In this document: in pieces, positions 54,689 to 64,000 of the stretch
How positions within the stretch are numbered: the first letter of the stretch is position 1
How the letters are laid out: each line of letters opens with the position of its first letter
From: Lacrimispora defluvii
GTDB lineage: Bacteria > Bacillota > Clostridia > Lachnospirales > Lachnospiraceae
Direction: 5' to 3'
Length of the DNA: 64,000 bases
Assembly: GCA_013036995.1 (NCBI GenBank)
Contig: JAAOXG010000056.1
Span: 1-64,000 of the forward strand
Notes under the pieces: model-generated
What the model saw: the letters and a program-made list of their open reading frames with translations, nothing else
Database searches by the model: none
What the model was told of the DNA's origin: nothing
Position numbers and translations under genes: made by a program

Positions 54689-56035
54689 TTAAAGACTGCG
54701 GACACATTCTTTAAAAATCTCTCCCCGCTCTTCGTAACATCGAAACATTCCCCAGCTTGCGCATGCAGGTGAGAGCAGTACGTAATCTCCTTTGTTTGCA
54801 TAGGAGGCACAGACTTTTACTGCTTCCTGCATATCCTCCGCATACATCACATTGGTAAAGCCATGTTTTGCCGCACATTCCGCGATTTTCTCCCTGGTCT
54901 GGCCAAGAAGCACCATATGTTTCACTTTTCCGTCAAAGGATTCAATCCACTCATCGTATTCGGAATTTTTATCATATCCGCCTGCTATTAAAATGGTGGG
55001 GCCTGGCATGGCTTTCACTGCCTGGATTGCCGCATCGGGATTGGTCCCCTTGGAATCATTGTAATACTTTACTCCTGCTTTCTCAGCAACAAACTCAATT
55101 CTGTGTTCCACTGCCTGAAACTCACAGACAGCCTTTTTAATTACTTCCATCGGAACATTCAGTTCGGAGGCTATGGCAATGGCGGCCATCACATTCTCAT
55201 GGTTATGGCGCCCCAGAAGATTTAATTCGTTAATGTTTACAATTTCTTCACGATTTCCGCCGTGATTGCGTATAATGACATCTCCATCAATACAATAGCC
55301 CTCATCAAGAGAATTCCTGCTGCTGAAATAGATTGCGCGGGGTTTCATGGACTCTCCGAACTCCCGTAACACAAGGTCATCATAGTTTAAAACACAGCAA
55401 TCCTTCTCTGTCTGGTTTACGGTGATGCTTTCTTTCACTTTTATGTAGCATTCCATGGTTTTATGACGGTTTAAATGATCCGGAGTTATGTTTAAAATCG
55501 CGCTGACATCCGGGTGGAAATCAGTAATGGTTTCTAACTGAAAGCTGCTGACCTCTGCTACCGTAACGGAATCTTCCGTGGTTTTCAGTGCCTCCTGGGT
55601 ATATGGAATTCCAATATTTCCCACCACATAGACACGCTCATAAAATGCTTTCATGATCTCGCCTGTCAGTGCCGTGGTAGTGGTCTTTCCGTTGGTTCCC
55701 GTAATAGCAGCCAGCTTCCCTTTTGCATGATGATATGCCAGCTGTATCTCACTCCAGACAGGGATATTCTCTTCCTTTAAAACTGATACAAACGGTGCAT
55801 CAAGTCCGATGCCCGGACTGATCACACAAATCGAAATATCTTTTAAATCTTCTTTTTTCAGTTCTCCAAGAATCACGGAGATTTTATCTGTTTTACCAAA
55901 CTGACTTAACAGCTCATCCTTTTTTAAAGCATCATTGCTGTCATATAAAACAGCTTCATCACCGGTTTCTAAAATCATCCTGGAGGCGGCGATCCCACTT
56001 TTTCCACTTCCTGCAACTAAAATTTTCTGACTCAT
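54689..56035 (-). CDS. murD: UDP-N-acetylmuramoyl-L-alanine--D-glutamate ligase
   Basis: 448 aa Mur ligase adding D-Glu. ATP loop ITGTNGKTTTTALTGEIM at about 112-129, ILNITPDHLNRHKTM, NDSKGTNPDAAIQAV, LLSPACASWGMF. Follows mraY by 12 bp in the same direction. Confidence 0.96.
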   Translation of the reverse strand: MSQKILVAGSGKSGIAASRMILETGDEAVLYDSNDALKKDELLSQFGKTDKISVILGELKKEDLKDISICVISPGIGLDAPFVSVLKEENIPVWSEIQLAYHHAKGKLAAITGTNGKTTTTALTGEIMKAFYERVYVVGNIGIPYTQEALKTTEDSVTVAEVSSFQLETITDFHPDVSAILNITPDHLNRHKTMECYIKVKESITVNQTEKDCCVLNYDDLVLREFGESMKPRAIYFSSRNSLDEGYCIDGDVIIRNHGGNREEIVNINELNLLGRHNHENVMAAIAIASELNVPMEVIKKAVCEFQAVEHRIEFVAEKAGVKYYNDSKGTNPDAAIQAVKAMPGPTILIAGGYDKNSEYDEWIESFDGKVKHMVLLGQTREKIAECAAKHGFTNVMYAEDMQEAVKVCASYANKGDYVLLSPACASWGMFRCYEERGEIFKECVRSL

Positions 56036-56047
56036 ATGGTTTCTCTC

Positions 56048-57016
56048 CTATAATCCAAGATATGCCAGCAGGCAAAGAACTGCTGTAATTATGGCAAATA
56101 CAGCAACCACCCTTGTTTCAGACCATCCGCAAAGCTCGAAATGATGGTGAATGGGAGCCATTTTGAAAAATCGTTTCCCGCCTGTTCTTTTAAAATATGT
56201 CACCTGAATAATGACTGATAATACCTCAAGCAGATAGATAAATCCGATGATAGCAATAAAAATCGGCATCTGCATCATAAAAGCACTGGAGGCCACAAAG
56301 CCTCCCAACCCCAGCGAACCAGTATCCCCCATAAATACCCGGGCAGGATAAACATTAAAAAGGAGAAATCCTAAAAGGCTTCCCACTACCGCTCCGGTAA
56401 TGGGACTGATTCCTGTTCTTTCCCCTATTGCTACTACAGTTAAAAATGTTGCTACCAGTATGGTAACGCTGGTACACAAACCGTCAAGACCATCTGTAAA
56501 ATTAACACCATTGTCTGTTCCAATTACAATGAAAAAGACTGCCGGTACAAATAAGATACCAAAATTTAAATAGATGCCGTTCTTAAATCCGCCTGTGAAA
56601 GGAACCAGCATTTCAGTTCCCACATCTTTGGAATGAAGCAGATAAAAAGCAAAAATTCCTGTAATGAGAAGCTGCCCTGCCATCTTCTGTGCAGGGGTTA
56701 ATCCTTCTGATCGTTTCATCACGATTTTAATGTAATCATCAAGAAAGCCTACGATACCAAATCCCACCGTCACAAACAGCACCGGGATAATCTTCGGATA
56801 ATCTTTTACGTAAAACAGGGACGTAATAATAATACTGGTTAGAATAATCAGTCCGCCCATGGTGGGAGTTCCCTGTTTTTTCAAATGGCTTTCCGGCCCT
56901 TCCTTGCGGACCTCCTGACCAAATTTTAATTTGTGCAGAAACGGAATTACTATGGGACACAGCATTGCGCTGATGGCAAAAGCTATGATGATTGCCAAAA
57001 TCGTTTCGTTAATCAT
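56048..57016 (-). CDS. mraY: Phospho-N-acetylmuramoyl-pentapeptide-transferase
   Basis: 322-aa membrane enzyme forming lipid I. Ten helices, with PTMGGLIIL, DDYIKIVMKRSEGLTPAQK, TDGLDGL (catalytic Asp) and PIHHHFEL (HHH motif). Start ATG 57016 with GAGGTG upstream. Confidence 0.95.
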   Translation of the reverse strand: MINETILAIIIAFAISAMLCPIVIPFLHKLKFGQEVRKEGPESHLKKQGTPTMGGLIILTSIIITSLFYVKDYPKIIPVLFVTVGFGIVGFLDDYIKIVMKRSEGLTPAQKMAGQLLITGIFAFYLLHSKDVGTEMLVPFTGGFKNGIYLNFGILFVPAVFFIVIGTDNGVNFTDGLDGLCTSVTILVATFLTVVAIGERTGISPITGAVVGSLLGFLLFNVYPARVFMGDTGSLGLGGFVASSAFMMQMPIFIAIIGFIYLLEVLSVIIQVTYFKRTGGKRFFKMAPIHHHFELCGWSETRVVAVFAIITAVLCLLAYLGL

Positions 57017-57091
57017 GTCACACCTCAATCATTTATGTATTTGTATGTCAAAAGTACACAGTTAGTAGTATACGTCTTTTTGCCTGAATAA

Positions 57092-58873
57092 TCAACCACT
57101 GATTCGAAACGTAGAAACAGTTTTTTCCTCTTCTGGCTCTATTCCCAGATAAGGAAAAATGTTCTTAAAAATATCAGCAATCACTGGTGCAGCAATGGTT
57201 CCGCCATAGTAAATGCCCTGTGGTTCATCAATGGTGATAAGGGCAATTACTTTTGGATTATCGGCGGGAGCGAATCCAATGAAGGATGAAATATACTTTT
57301 TTAAACTTCGCGGAAGTTTTTCAGAGGTTGCAGTTTTTCCTCCGATCCGGTATCCTTCAATCTTTGCTTTTTTCCCGCTTCCCTCGGAAACAACCTGCTC
57401 TAAAATATAACGCATGGTTTCACTGGTTTCTTTTGATACAATCCCCTCCTTAACCGGGTAGGTAAACGTATGCACGGATTTTCCGTCTGAACTTACTGTA
57501 CTCACGCCAAAATGAGGAGTAATGCGGTTTCCTCCATTTACAAGAGAAGAAGCCGTTGTAATTAACTGCATGGGGGTGATCTGAAATGACTGTCCAAAGG
57601 ATACGGTTGCCAGTTCTACCAGTCCCATATCTTCTTTTTTATGCATGATCGTGGAGGCCTCGCCTGGCAGATCAATTCCGGTTTTTCCTTTCAGGCCAAA
57701 CTGTTCAAAATATTTGTAGTAATTATCCACTCCAAGCCTCTGCCCCACATCAATGAGTACAGGGTTGCAGGAATTCATCATGCCCTGAAGGAAGGTTTCT
57801 GATCCATGACCGCCCACTTTATGGCATCTGATTTTTCTGTCCTCTACCACCCGGAATCCAGGACAGGAAAACTGATCCGTAAGCTTTACAACTCCGGCCT
57901 CCAGTCCGGCTGCAGCTGTTACAATCTTAAATGTTGATCCCGGCTCGTAAGTATCGTTGATACAGGGATTTCTCCACATCTTATTTAGCAGATCCTGCTT
58001 TTCTTTTTCATTTGCCGGAACTTCTGTTGTAGTATTTAGTGTAAACGGATCATTTAAATTAAATTCAGGTGCATTTACCATAGCCATAATCTCCCCGTTT
58101 TGAGGATTCATAATAATAATGGACACCCGCTTTGCACCTTTTTTCTCCATTACCTGATAGGCCGCCTGCTCACAGTAGCGCTGAATATTTACATCCAGGC
58201 TGATGTGCAGATCCTGTCCTGCAATTGGTTCTATCCGGTCTTCTGCCGCATTTTCAATTTCAATTCCTGCTGCGTCTGACATGGTTAAAATCTTACCGTT
58301 CAGTCCTTTTAAGTACTGCTCGTACTTCACCTCCAGGCCAATGATTCCCTGGTTGTCTCCTCCTGTAAATCCAAGTACGGTAGATGCAAGGGTATCGTAA
58401 GGGTAATACCGTTTGTAATCTTCATCTACCTTGACTCCTGCCAGATGATAGGATCGGATCTGGTCTCCCATAGCCTTGTCTACATTCGTTTTAATAATTT
58501 CCCTGGAACTGTACTTTTCCACTTTCTTGCGGATCTCTGCTTCATTCAGCCCTAACTCCTTAGACAGAACCGCAACCACCTCATCCGGTTTTTTCACCTG
58601 ATTGTGGATGACCGATATGGTGCAGACGGTGCGGTTTGTAGCAATGACAGTCCCACTGGCGTCAATAATATTGCCTCTTGCAGCTTTAATGGTCCTCTCT
58701 CTCTCGTGAAGATCGGAGGCCATGGCGCTGTAGTGCTCAGAGCGAAAGATCATTAGAAAAATAAGCCGTCCCATTAATCCTGTCATGGCAAGAAACAACA
58801 GGAAAAACAGGAGGGCTATTTTCTCTCTGTGATGTGTTTTATTCGAATTCATAAGCTGCTCCATCGTCATCAT
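57092..58873 (-). CDS. spoVD: SpoVD-like class B penicillin-binding protein
   Basis: 593-aa bitopic transpeptidase. Helix at about 19-40, PBP dimer domain (RGNIIDASGTVIATN), transpeptidase motifs STFK (in YEPGSTFKIVTAA), SCN (MNSCNPVLID) and KTA in GGKTATSEK, where KTG or KSG is usual. No PASTA domain. It follows a second class B PBP, the paired arrangement seen in sporulating clostridia, so one may serve spores and one division. Confidence 0.88.
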   Translation of the reverse strand: MMTMEQLMNSNKTHHREKIALLFFLLFLAMTGLMGRLIFLMIFRSEHYSAMASDLHERERTIKAARGNIIDASGTVIATNRTVCTISVIHNQVKKPDEVVAVLSKELGLNEAEIRKKVEKYSSREIIKTNVDKAMGDQIRSYHLAGVKVDEDYKRYYPYDTLASTVLGFTGGDNQGIIGLEVKYEQYLKGLNGKILTMSDAAGIEIENAAEDRIEPIAGQDLHISLDVNIQRYCEQAAYQVMEKKGAKRVSIIIMNPQNGEIMAMVNAPEFNLNDPFTLNTTTEVPANEKEKQDLLNKMWRNPCINDTYEPGSTFKIVTAAAGLEAGVVKLTDQFSCPGFRVVEDRKIRCHKVGGHGSETFLQGMMNSCNPVLIDVGQRLGVDNYYKYFEQFGLKGKTGIDLPGEASTIMHKKEDMGLVELATVSFGQSFQITPMQLITTASSLVNGGNRITPHFGVSTVSSDGKSVHTFTYPVKEGIVSKETSETMRYILEQVVSEGSGKKAKIEGYRIGGKTATSEKLPRSLKKYISSFIGFAPADNPKVIALITIDEPQGIYYGGTIAAPVIADIFKNIFPYLGIEPEEEKTVSTFRISG

Positions 58874-58925
58874 TGTTACAGTATATGAAATTCGGCTTTT
58901 TTTATGAGTCAGTTTGCCTTAAAGT

Positions 58926-61181
58926 TTATTCTGAAGCCCGGGTTTCGTCACCTGTTGTGGTATCCTGAGAGCCTCCACCGTTATCTCCCGGAAGGGCTGC
59001 CGGTAAATCCGTGCCCTCACCTTCCTGCCGGTTTACGTATTCTTCACTGGGATTTAGTAATTCATCCGGAACCTTTTCTCCATTTTCCATGGTTGGTGCT
59101 TCTTTGGAAGGCTGTTGTTCCGTAGTCTCAGCTCCAGTTTCACCACTTTCAGAAGATGGCTGTGTCTCAGTGGTAATGCCCTCCTGCTGGGGAAGGGTAG
59201 CTGCATCTTCGGAAGAAAGTGACCCTTGTGTATCTGTATCTGGGAATACATTTAAATAAGGAAGAATCTCCGTCATTATTTTCTGAAAAATCTGGCTGGC
59301 ATATGTGCTGTGAGGCTGATCCTCAACATGAGGTTCATCAACAACCACATAAACCAGTACCTGTGGATTATCGGATGGTGCATATCCGCAGAAGGATACT
59401 ACATAGTTTGTTTTATCCCTTGGAATCTTCTCTGCTGTACCAGTCTTTCCGGCAACCTTATATCCGGCAATTCTGGCAGCACCGCCTGTTCCGCCCTCAG
59501 CATTTACAGTCTTAAATAATGCCTCATTGATATACTTGGTGGTAGACTCAGAAACAGTCTCACGCACCAGTACGGGATCGACTTTTTTCATAACGGATCC
59601 CTGTTCATTCAGGATCTGTTTTACCACATGGGGTTCGTAATAGGATCCCCCGTTTATAACGGAACAGTAAGCTGCTGCCATCTGAATCATGGTACAGTTA
59701 AAGTTCTGTCCGAAGGAGTTGGTTGCAAGATCCGTAGGACCTGCGGTATCTGCTGTATACATTACGGTTTTATTATCCGCTTCTCCTGGCAGATCGATAC
59801 CGGTCTTTGAACCGAATCCAAAGATCTGCTGGTATTTATAGAATTTCTCTTTTCCCATCTGCTGGGCAATCCGCATCATAACTACGTTGCAGGACTTCAT
59901 AAGACCTTCTTCTACAGTAATGAGTCCGTGTCCGTATTTGCTGACACAGTTGATCTTATGTCCGCCTACTTCCAGAAACTTATTGCATTCATAGGTTTCT
60001 TTTCCTGTTATGGCGCCTTCCTCTAATGCTGCAGAGACCGTAAATATTTTTTCTGTAGATCCTGGCTCGTAGCCGTCACTAATGCAGAAATTCCGCCAGG
60101 TCTGATTCCACGCTACCTGAGTGCCAAGAGAAATGATCTGTTCATCGGAATAGTGCTGGGATACTGTCTCCGGTGTGAGAGGCTGGGCATCCTTATTCTT
60201 CCTTTTATAATCATCCATGGCTTCTTTTATTCCCAGCTGCCTGAGTACATCTGCCGTAAACTCAGGGCGCAGCTCACGGGGGTTATTTAAATCAAAGGTC
60301 TTGTCATCTGCCATGGCAAGAACTTCCCCGTTATTGGGATCCATTACAACCACACCTACCCGCTTGCTTCCGGTCTGTGCTTCCCACTCAGCTATGTATT
60401 TTTCCACTATCTTTTGTACATTGACATCTACGGTGGATACAACCGTATTACCGTTTGAAGCAGGTTTTATTACCCTCTCTAAATTGGAATCATCATTTAA
60501 ATAGCCGTATTCTCTTCCGTTGACTCCCATGAGAGTGGTATTGTAAAACTGTTCAATTCCTCCGGTTCCATCCATACCGTCCCCGTTGGCGAAACCGACC
60601 AGCTTGCTTGCAAGGGAATTATAAGGGTACACACGCTTATACTCATCTTCAAACCAGATTCCCTTTATGGCTTTTCTGGTTTTTTTCAATTCCTCTGCTT
60701 TTTCCTTTTTGTACTTTTCATATTTATCCTTGTCATCATAAGTCAGCTGTTTCGCATAGCGGATATACTGCTTGTCCTTTTTCTCCTGAATGAGATTGGT
60801 TATTTCAGTCTTGTCATATCCAAAGCATTCCGTCAATGCATTGATGGTTGGCTCCAGAAAGGCCTCCGGATCACTCATGATCTGCTTTGGGTCAAGGATT
60901 AAATTATATACCTTCTCACTGGTGGCCAGATAGGTGCCGTTTCGATCCAGTACGTCCCCCCTCTTAAAAGGAATTACTCTGCTGTCATACTCCTGCTGGG
61001 ACAGTACAATCTGGTTATAATCTTCTTTTTTCTTCGTCATCATATTATAAAGAACCATGACCAATGCAAACAAAGCCAGCGTTATCACCAAAACCGTAAT
61101 CGCCAGCTTTTCCTGCATATAACGAGGAAATACTTTATTTCTTTTGCTCCTGTTTTTATTATTGTTTCGGAATGTCCTCAT
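58926..61181 (-). CDS. Class B penicillin-binding protein 2 (division)
   Basis: 751 aa. Helix near 28-50, dimer domain (RGDVLDRNGTYLATSEK), transpeptidase motifs STEK (GYEPGSTEKIFTV), SCN (KSCNVVMMRIA) and KTG (GKTGTAEK). A long acidic, Ser/Thr/Glu-rich low-complexity tail of about 110 residues follows (SESGETGAETTEQ...), absent in most relatives. Overlaps ftsL by 23 bp. Confidence 0.9.
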   Translation of the reverse strand: MRTFRNNNKNRSKRNKVFPRYMQEKLAITVLVITLALFALVMVLYNMMTKKKEDYNQIVLSQQEYDSRVIPFKRGDVLDRNGTYLATSEKVYNLILDPKQIMSDPEAFLEPTINALTECFGYDKTEITNLIQEKKDKQYIRYAKQLTYDDKDKYEKYKKEKAEELKKTRKAIKGIWFEDEYKRVYPYNSLASKLVGFANGDGMDGTGGIEQFYNTTLMGVNGREYGYLNDDSNLERVIKPASNGNTVVSTVDVNVQKIVEKYIAEWEAQTGSKRVGVVVMDPNNGEVLAMADDKTFDLNNPRELRPEFTADVLRQLGIKEAMDDYKRKNKDAQPLTPETVSQHYSDEQIISLGTQVAWNQTWRNFCISDGYEPGSTEKIFTVSAALEEGAITGKETYECNKFLEVGGHKINCVSKYGHGLITVEEGLMKSCNVVMMRIAQQMGKEKFYKYQQIFGFGSKTGIDLPGEADNKTVMYTADTAGPTDLATNSFGQNFNCTMIQMAAAYCSVINGGSYYEPHVVKQILNEQGSVMKKVDPVLVRETVSESTTKYINEALFKTVNAEGGTGGAARIAGYKVAGKTGTAEKIPRDKTNYVVSFCGYAPSDNPQVLVYVVVDEPHVEDQPHSTYASQIFQKIMTEILPYLNVFPDTDTQGSLSSEDAATLPQQEGITTETQPSSESGETGAETTEQQPSKEAPTMENGEKVPDELLNPSEEYVNRQEGEGTDLPAALPGDNGGGSQDTTTGDETRASE

Positions 61182-61638
61182 TCTGCCTTACATACTCACT
61201 TTCCGTTTTATCATAGTGAAGGATCTGATCTTTGTTGGCATAGACCATACCCAGTTCCTCAGTGGCAACTTTATACACATGATCAAGATCAACGGAAGTG
61301 TTAATGCTCATTTCCAATGCATCGTTTTCGGTTTTCAGTTTCTCCAGCTGTACTTCCCTGGTTTCAATTTCATGAATGCTGGTTGTAATTGAGGACTGTA
61401 AATGCAAATAATTCACACACAAACAAAGGGTAATGACTGCAGCAATCGTCAGCATAATTACATAAGGTAAATCCATCTGTAATGCTTTCTCGCGGTTCCG
61501 TCTTACATGATGGGGCACGGGACGGCGAATTTCATCCGGTGTAGAAACCGGTCTGCTGACCGGCATGGTTTTACGAACCGTATTCCCCTGCACATAGGCA
61601 GAGTTCCGATAGGAATGCACATTTCTTCTTGCAGCCAC
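61159..61638 (-). CDS. ftsL: FtsL-like divisome protein
   Basis: 159 aa: basic cytoplasmic region (about 1-52), one helix (about 54-75, LPYVIMLTIAAVITLCLCV), then a periplasmic-type coiled coil (SSITTSIHEIETREVQLEKLKTEN). The position after rsmH is diagnostic, as sequence conservation in FtsL is low. Confidence 0.82.
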   Translation of the reverse strand: MAARRNVHSYRNSAYVQGNTVRKTMPVSRPVSTPDEIRRPVPHHVRRNREKALQMDLPYVIMLTIAAVITLCLCVNYLHLQSSITTSIHEIETREVQLEKLKTENDALEMSINTSVDLDHVYKVATEELGMVYANKDQILHYDKTESEYVRQNEDIPKQ

Positions 61639-61655
61639 TCTTTTTTCCTCCCTTT

Positions 61656-62594
61656 TTAGATTCGTTCAAACACACGAAGCTTTGAACTCTTTGAGCGTTT
61701 GTTCTCTGATAATTCTTCTTCTGATGGTAAAATAGGCTTTCTTGTGATGACTTTGCCCATACTTTTTCTTCCGCATACGCAGACTGGAAAGTTAGATGGA
61801 CAGATACATGGATCTTCATTATCCTTGAATCTGGTCTTTACAATTCGGTCTTCCAGTGAGTGGAAGGTAATAATGGAAAGCCTTCCTCCAGGATTTAAAA
61901 GCCCGATCATGGTATCAAGAGAGTTTTTCAACACATCCAGCTCATGATTGAGTTCAATTCTGATTGCCTGAAAGGTTCGCTTGGAAGGGTGGCCCCCTAC
62001 CGCTCTTATCTTTGCAGGAATTGCGTTTTTAATGATCTCTGACAATTCTCCCGTAGTTTCAACAGGCTTTACTGCCCTGGCTCTAACGATGTGTTTTGCT
62101 ATATTCTTCGCAAATTTATCTTCTCCGTAATCCCGTATAATCCGATACAAGTCAAATTCGCTGTACTGGTTAATAATATCGGCGGCTGTCTGTGGATTTC
62201 TCTGATCCATTCTCATATCAAGAGGAGCATCCTCTTCCCGGTAGGTAAATCCTCTCTCCGGCATGTCCAGCTGATAGGAGGAAACTCCAAGATCCAGATA
62301 AATTCCATCCACTTTATCAATTCCAAGTTCCGTTAATACCCCATGTATATTTTCGTAATTGCTTCTGACCACGGTTACCTTATCTTTATATTCTTTCAGC
62401 CGCTCAGTTGCCGCAGCAATGGCATCCGCATCCTGATCAATTCCGATTAATCTTCCGTGTTCCCCCAGGCGTCTGCATACTTCTAAAGCATGTCCTCCGC
62501 CTCCTAAGGTTCCATCAACATAAATTCCATCTGGTTTTATATTCAGGCTGTCGATGGTTTCATAAAGCAGCACCGATTTGTGTTCAAACATCAT
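61656..62594 (-). CDS. rsmH: 16S rRNA m4C1402 methyltransferase
   Basis: 312 aa. [17 protein letters not shown] motif at about 25-38, [45 protein letters not shown]. Overlaps mraZ by 4 bp. Confidence 0.96.
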   Translation of the reverse strand: MMFEHKSVLLYETIDSLNIKPDGIYVDGTLGGGGHALEVCRRLGEHGRLIGIDQDADAIAAATERLKEYKDKVTVVRSNYENIHGVLTELGIDKVDGIYLDLGVSSYQLDMPERGFTYREEDAPLDMRMDQRNPQTAADIINQYSEFDLYRIIRDYGEDKFAKNIAKHIVRARAVKPVETTGELSEIIKNAIPAKIRAVGGHPSKRTFQAIRIELNHELDVLKNSLDTMIGLLNPGGRLSIITFHSLEDRIVKTRFKDNEDPCICPSNFPVCVCGRKSMGKVITRKPILPSEEELSENKRSKSSKLRVFERI

Positions 62595-63016
62595 ATACCT
62601 AGTCCTTCCATAGCTTCCGCGATTTCTTCCATATCATCATAGGTATTGGCTGCCGTCCATGCATCCTTGCTCCAGATCTCAATCCTGCTTCCAACTCCTA
62701 CTAATACTGCGTCTTTATCGATTCCGGCGTGTTCTCTTAATACCGCCGGAAGCAGAATTCTTCCCTGCTTGTCCACTTCGCAGGAACTGGCTCCTGCCAG
62801 AAAAAATCTGGAAAACTTTCTGGCATTGGTGTTAGTCAGCGGCAGGCTTTTTAATTTTTCTTCCAGGGCTCTCCACTCATCATTGTCATACACAAATAAA
62901 CAGCCGTCCAAGCCCTTCGTCACGACGAATTCTTCTCCTAGCTGCTCTCTGAATTTGGATGGGACAATAAGACGTCCCTTCGCATCGACCGTATGATTGT
63001 ATTCGCCCATGAACAT
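62591..63016 (-). CDS. mraZ: Transcriptional regulator MraZ
   Basis: 141 aa from ATG 63016 (AGGTG upstream); the frame to 63163 crosses the promoter and operator. Two AbrB-like SpoVT folds with [13 protein letters not shown] and [15 protein letters not shown]. Binds repeats upstream of its own gene and controls the dcw cluster. Confidence 0.95.
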   Translation of the reverse strand: MFMGEYNHTVDAKGRLIVPSKFREQLGEEFVVTKGLDGCLFVYDNDEWRALEEKLKSLPLTNTNARKFSRFFLAGASSCEVDKQGRILLPAVLREHAGIDKDAVLVGVGSRIEIWSKDAWTAANTYDDMEEIAEAMEGLGI

Positions 63017-63056
63017 ACTAATCACCTGCTTGTACTGGCAGACCGGGGAAATCAAA

Positions 63057-63103
63057 CCACTTTCCCGCCATTTTCTACCACTTCGTACCACTTTCCTCCA
63101 CTT
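63057..63103 (-). promoter_or_regulatory. MraZ operator: five direct repeats
   Basis: On the minus strand AAGTGG (one copy AAATGG) occurs at 63098-63103, 63088-63093, 63078-63083, 63068-63073 (AAATGG) and 63057-63062, spaced 10, 10, 10 and 11 bp. AAGTGG/TGGGN-type direct repeats are the known MraZ box. They lie just downstream of the -10. Confidence 0.85.
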
Positions 63104-63111
63104 GTACTCTA

Positions 63112-63140
63112 ATTCTAGTACATTTGATTCAAAAACGCAA
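63112..63140 (-). promoter_or_regulatory. Promoter of the dcw cluster
   Basis: Minus strand TTGCGT (63135-63140), 17 bp, TAGAAT (63112-63117). Confidence 0.55.
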
Positions 63141-63227
63141 GAATAATTTAGAATTAATTTCAATTTAATTTGGCTTATTTACTAGGGTTTGCGGACTTTT
63201 TCCATAATATTCCATAAAACGACAAAA

Positions 63228-63283
63228 ATGGTAATCAAACCATGTACTGCTGTTTTGCAGTATATGGGTGATTACCATTTTTA
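63228..63283. terminator. Bidirectional terminator upstream of mraZ
   Basis: ATGGTAATCA (63228-63237) pairs with TGATTACCAT (63269-63278); an inner CCATGTACTGC/GCAGTATATGG stem extends it. T5 follows on both strands. It ends the gene at 63335 and insulates the dcw promoter. Confidence 0.85.
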
Positions 63284-63334
63284 ATTACAAACTGATTTTA
63301 TGTCGTTTTTGCTACGCTTTACCGTAACCTTTAA

Positions 63335-64000
63335 TTACTTCCAATTGGTATTCCACTGTTTGATGGTGACTGTATGATCCATAAAATGAAACAAAAACCG
63401 TACCACTGTATTATCTTTTGGTACTGTAAAAAATCCTTTGTTGGATGACCCGCTCCTGGGATAAGTATCATGACTATATGTTGCCGACAATGTTCCATAG
63501 GTTGAAACCGCATAATCATATTCTCCCGCAAATGGAATCACGACGCTGAGTGCATAGGTGTTATCTCCTATATAATACATCCGGGTGACTTCGCTGTTGG
63601 AATCATTTTTTACCGCTCCCACATAGGGCTGAAAACTGCCATAAACAACTACTCTCTCCGGTAATTTCATCCCCGTTTCCTCATCATAAACATCTTTTGC
63701 CCCATAGTCAGAGGAAATTTCCGGGTTGGTTTCCACCTCTTTTAAAGCTTCCTCAGATTCCCATATTCTTTTTATGGTCTCCTCCTGGCTGAATCCCATG
63801 GGGCAGTCCGGACTTTTCTCATTGATCTGATAATAATCCTGCACGTCCATCTGGCCGTTGTCGCCCCGCTTCATGGTTACGGCTGCCCCATCTAAGGAAC
63901 GGCGGAAGGGTATTTCGAAAAAAGCATGATTAACAGCAGACCATAAAGCGGTATATTCCAGAAATTTACCCTGGGCTTCTTGGGATTGGTTGGCAAACCA
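63335..64000 (-). CDS. Membrane protein of unknown function (N-terminus beyond window)
   Basis: The frame is open from 63335 to the right edge. Upstream of the first internal ATG (63874) it reads PTNPKKPRVNFWNIPLYG, then a hydrophobic helix (LLLIMLFFEIPF), so the gene almost certainly begins before 64000. The C-terminal 180 residues are soluble, acidic then beta-rich (YALSVVIPFAGEYDYAV, FFTVPKDNTVVRFLFHFMDHTV). No family recognised. Confidence 0.65.
   Translation of the reverse strand, partial: WFANQSQEAQGKFLEYTALWSAVNHAFFEIPFRRSLDGAAVTMKRGDNGQMDVQDYYQINEKSPDCPMGFSQEETIKRIWESEEALKEVETNPEISSDYGAKDVYDEETGMKLPERVVVYGSFQPYVGAVKNDSNSEVTRMYYIGDNTYALSVVIPFAGEYDYAVSTYGTLSATYSHDTYPRSGSSNKGFFTVPKDNTVVRFLFHFMDHTVTIKQWNTNWK

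Overview
The window is a chromosomal piece of a low-GC Gram-positive anaerobe, most likely a gut Lachnospiraceae/Clostridia member. The reasons are a clostridial-type division/cell-wall cluster with a SpoVD-like PBP, a cobalamin-dependent methionine synthase whose activation domain is a separate gene, KtrAB potassium uptake, a fructose PTS, strong AGGAGG ribosome binding sites with occasional TTG/GTG starts, and two clostridial-type mobile elements with large serine recombinases and TnpW-like proteins. No rRNA, tRNA or CRISPR array was seen.

Layout. 1-9.7 kb is host: a CobW-family GTPase with a His-rich tandem-repeat tail (cut by the window edge), an orphan PTS IIC-type permease, a FeoB-associated-type small protein, ktrA-ktrB, an LCP (LytR-CpsA-Psr) protein, a HAD phosphatase, and the fruK-fruA operon. 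9.81-31.13 kb is an integrated element with a second element nested inside it. 31.16-48.4 kb is host: an RpiR regulator, an EamA transporter, a metallophosphoesterase, Cfa, a phosphopantetheinyl transferase, an MBL-fold protein, enolase, an AhpF-like flavoprotein, AhpC, TrpS, the metF / activation protein / metH group, and hflKC behind a probable manganese (yybP-ykoY) riboswitch. 48.6-63.2 kb holds two small uncharacterised genes and the dcw cluster mraZ-rsmH-ftsL-pbp-spoVD-mraY-murD-ftsW-murA-divIB-ftsZ. A membrane protein gene runs off the right edge.

The outer element (about 21.3 kb, about 13.8 kb without its passenger) is bounded by attL near 9808 and attR near 31134, sharing the core CTTAG. 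Swapping the half-sites gives a near-palindromic attB (TTCACTTAGTGAGA) and attP (AAATCCCTTAGGGATTT). The reconstructed attB lies inside the Rho-independent terminator hairpin of the rpiR gene, so integration split that terminator. The element carries a left-end serine recombinase with a short C-terminal end, a type III-like restriction-modification operon with an XRE controller, a repeat-rich possible origin, a PrimPol/SF3 primase-helicase, several very small genes, one HK97-fold major capsid protein with no portal, terminase, protease or tail gene, a TnpW-like protein, and a TnpX-like serine recombinase at the right end.

The inner element (about 7.5 kb, 22371-29908) sits inside that right-end recombinase at a GA dinucleotide and splits it into 5' and 3' parts. 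Deleting it restores one open frame. It encodes MobC, a MOBP-type relaxase, a TnpW-like protein and its own large serine recombinase, plus a four-gene minus-strand cargo: an unknown 345-aa protein, an HTH regulator, a PD-(D/E)XK nuclease and a WG-repeat protein that is probably frameshifted. A likely standalone small RNA of about 180 nt and an oriT-like region lie between cargo and mobilisation genes.

The most promising new biology is the lone capsid gene with its own primase and RM system in an integrative island, the cargo operon as a possible defence module, the structured small RNA, and the well-resolved nested integrations.
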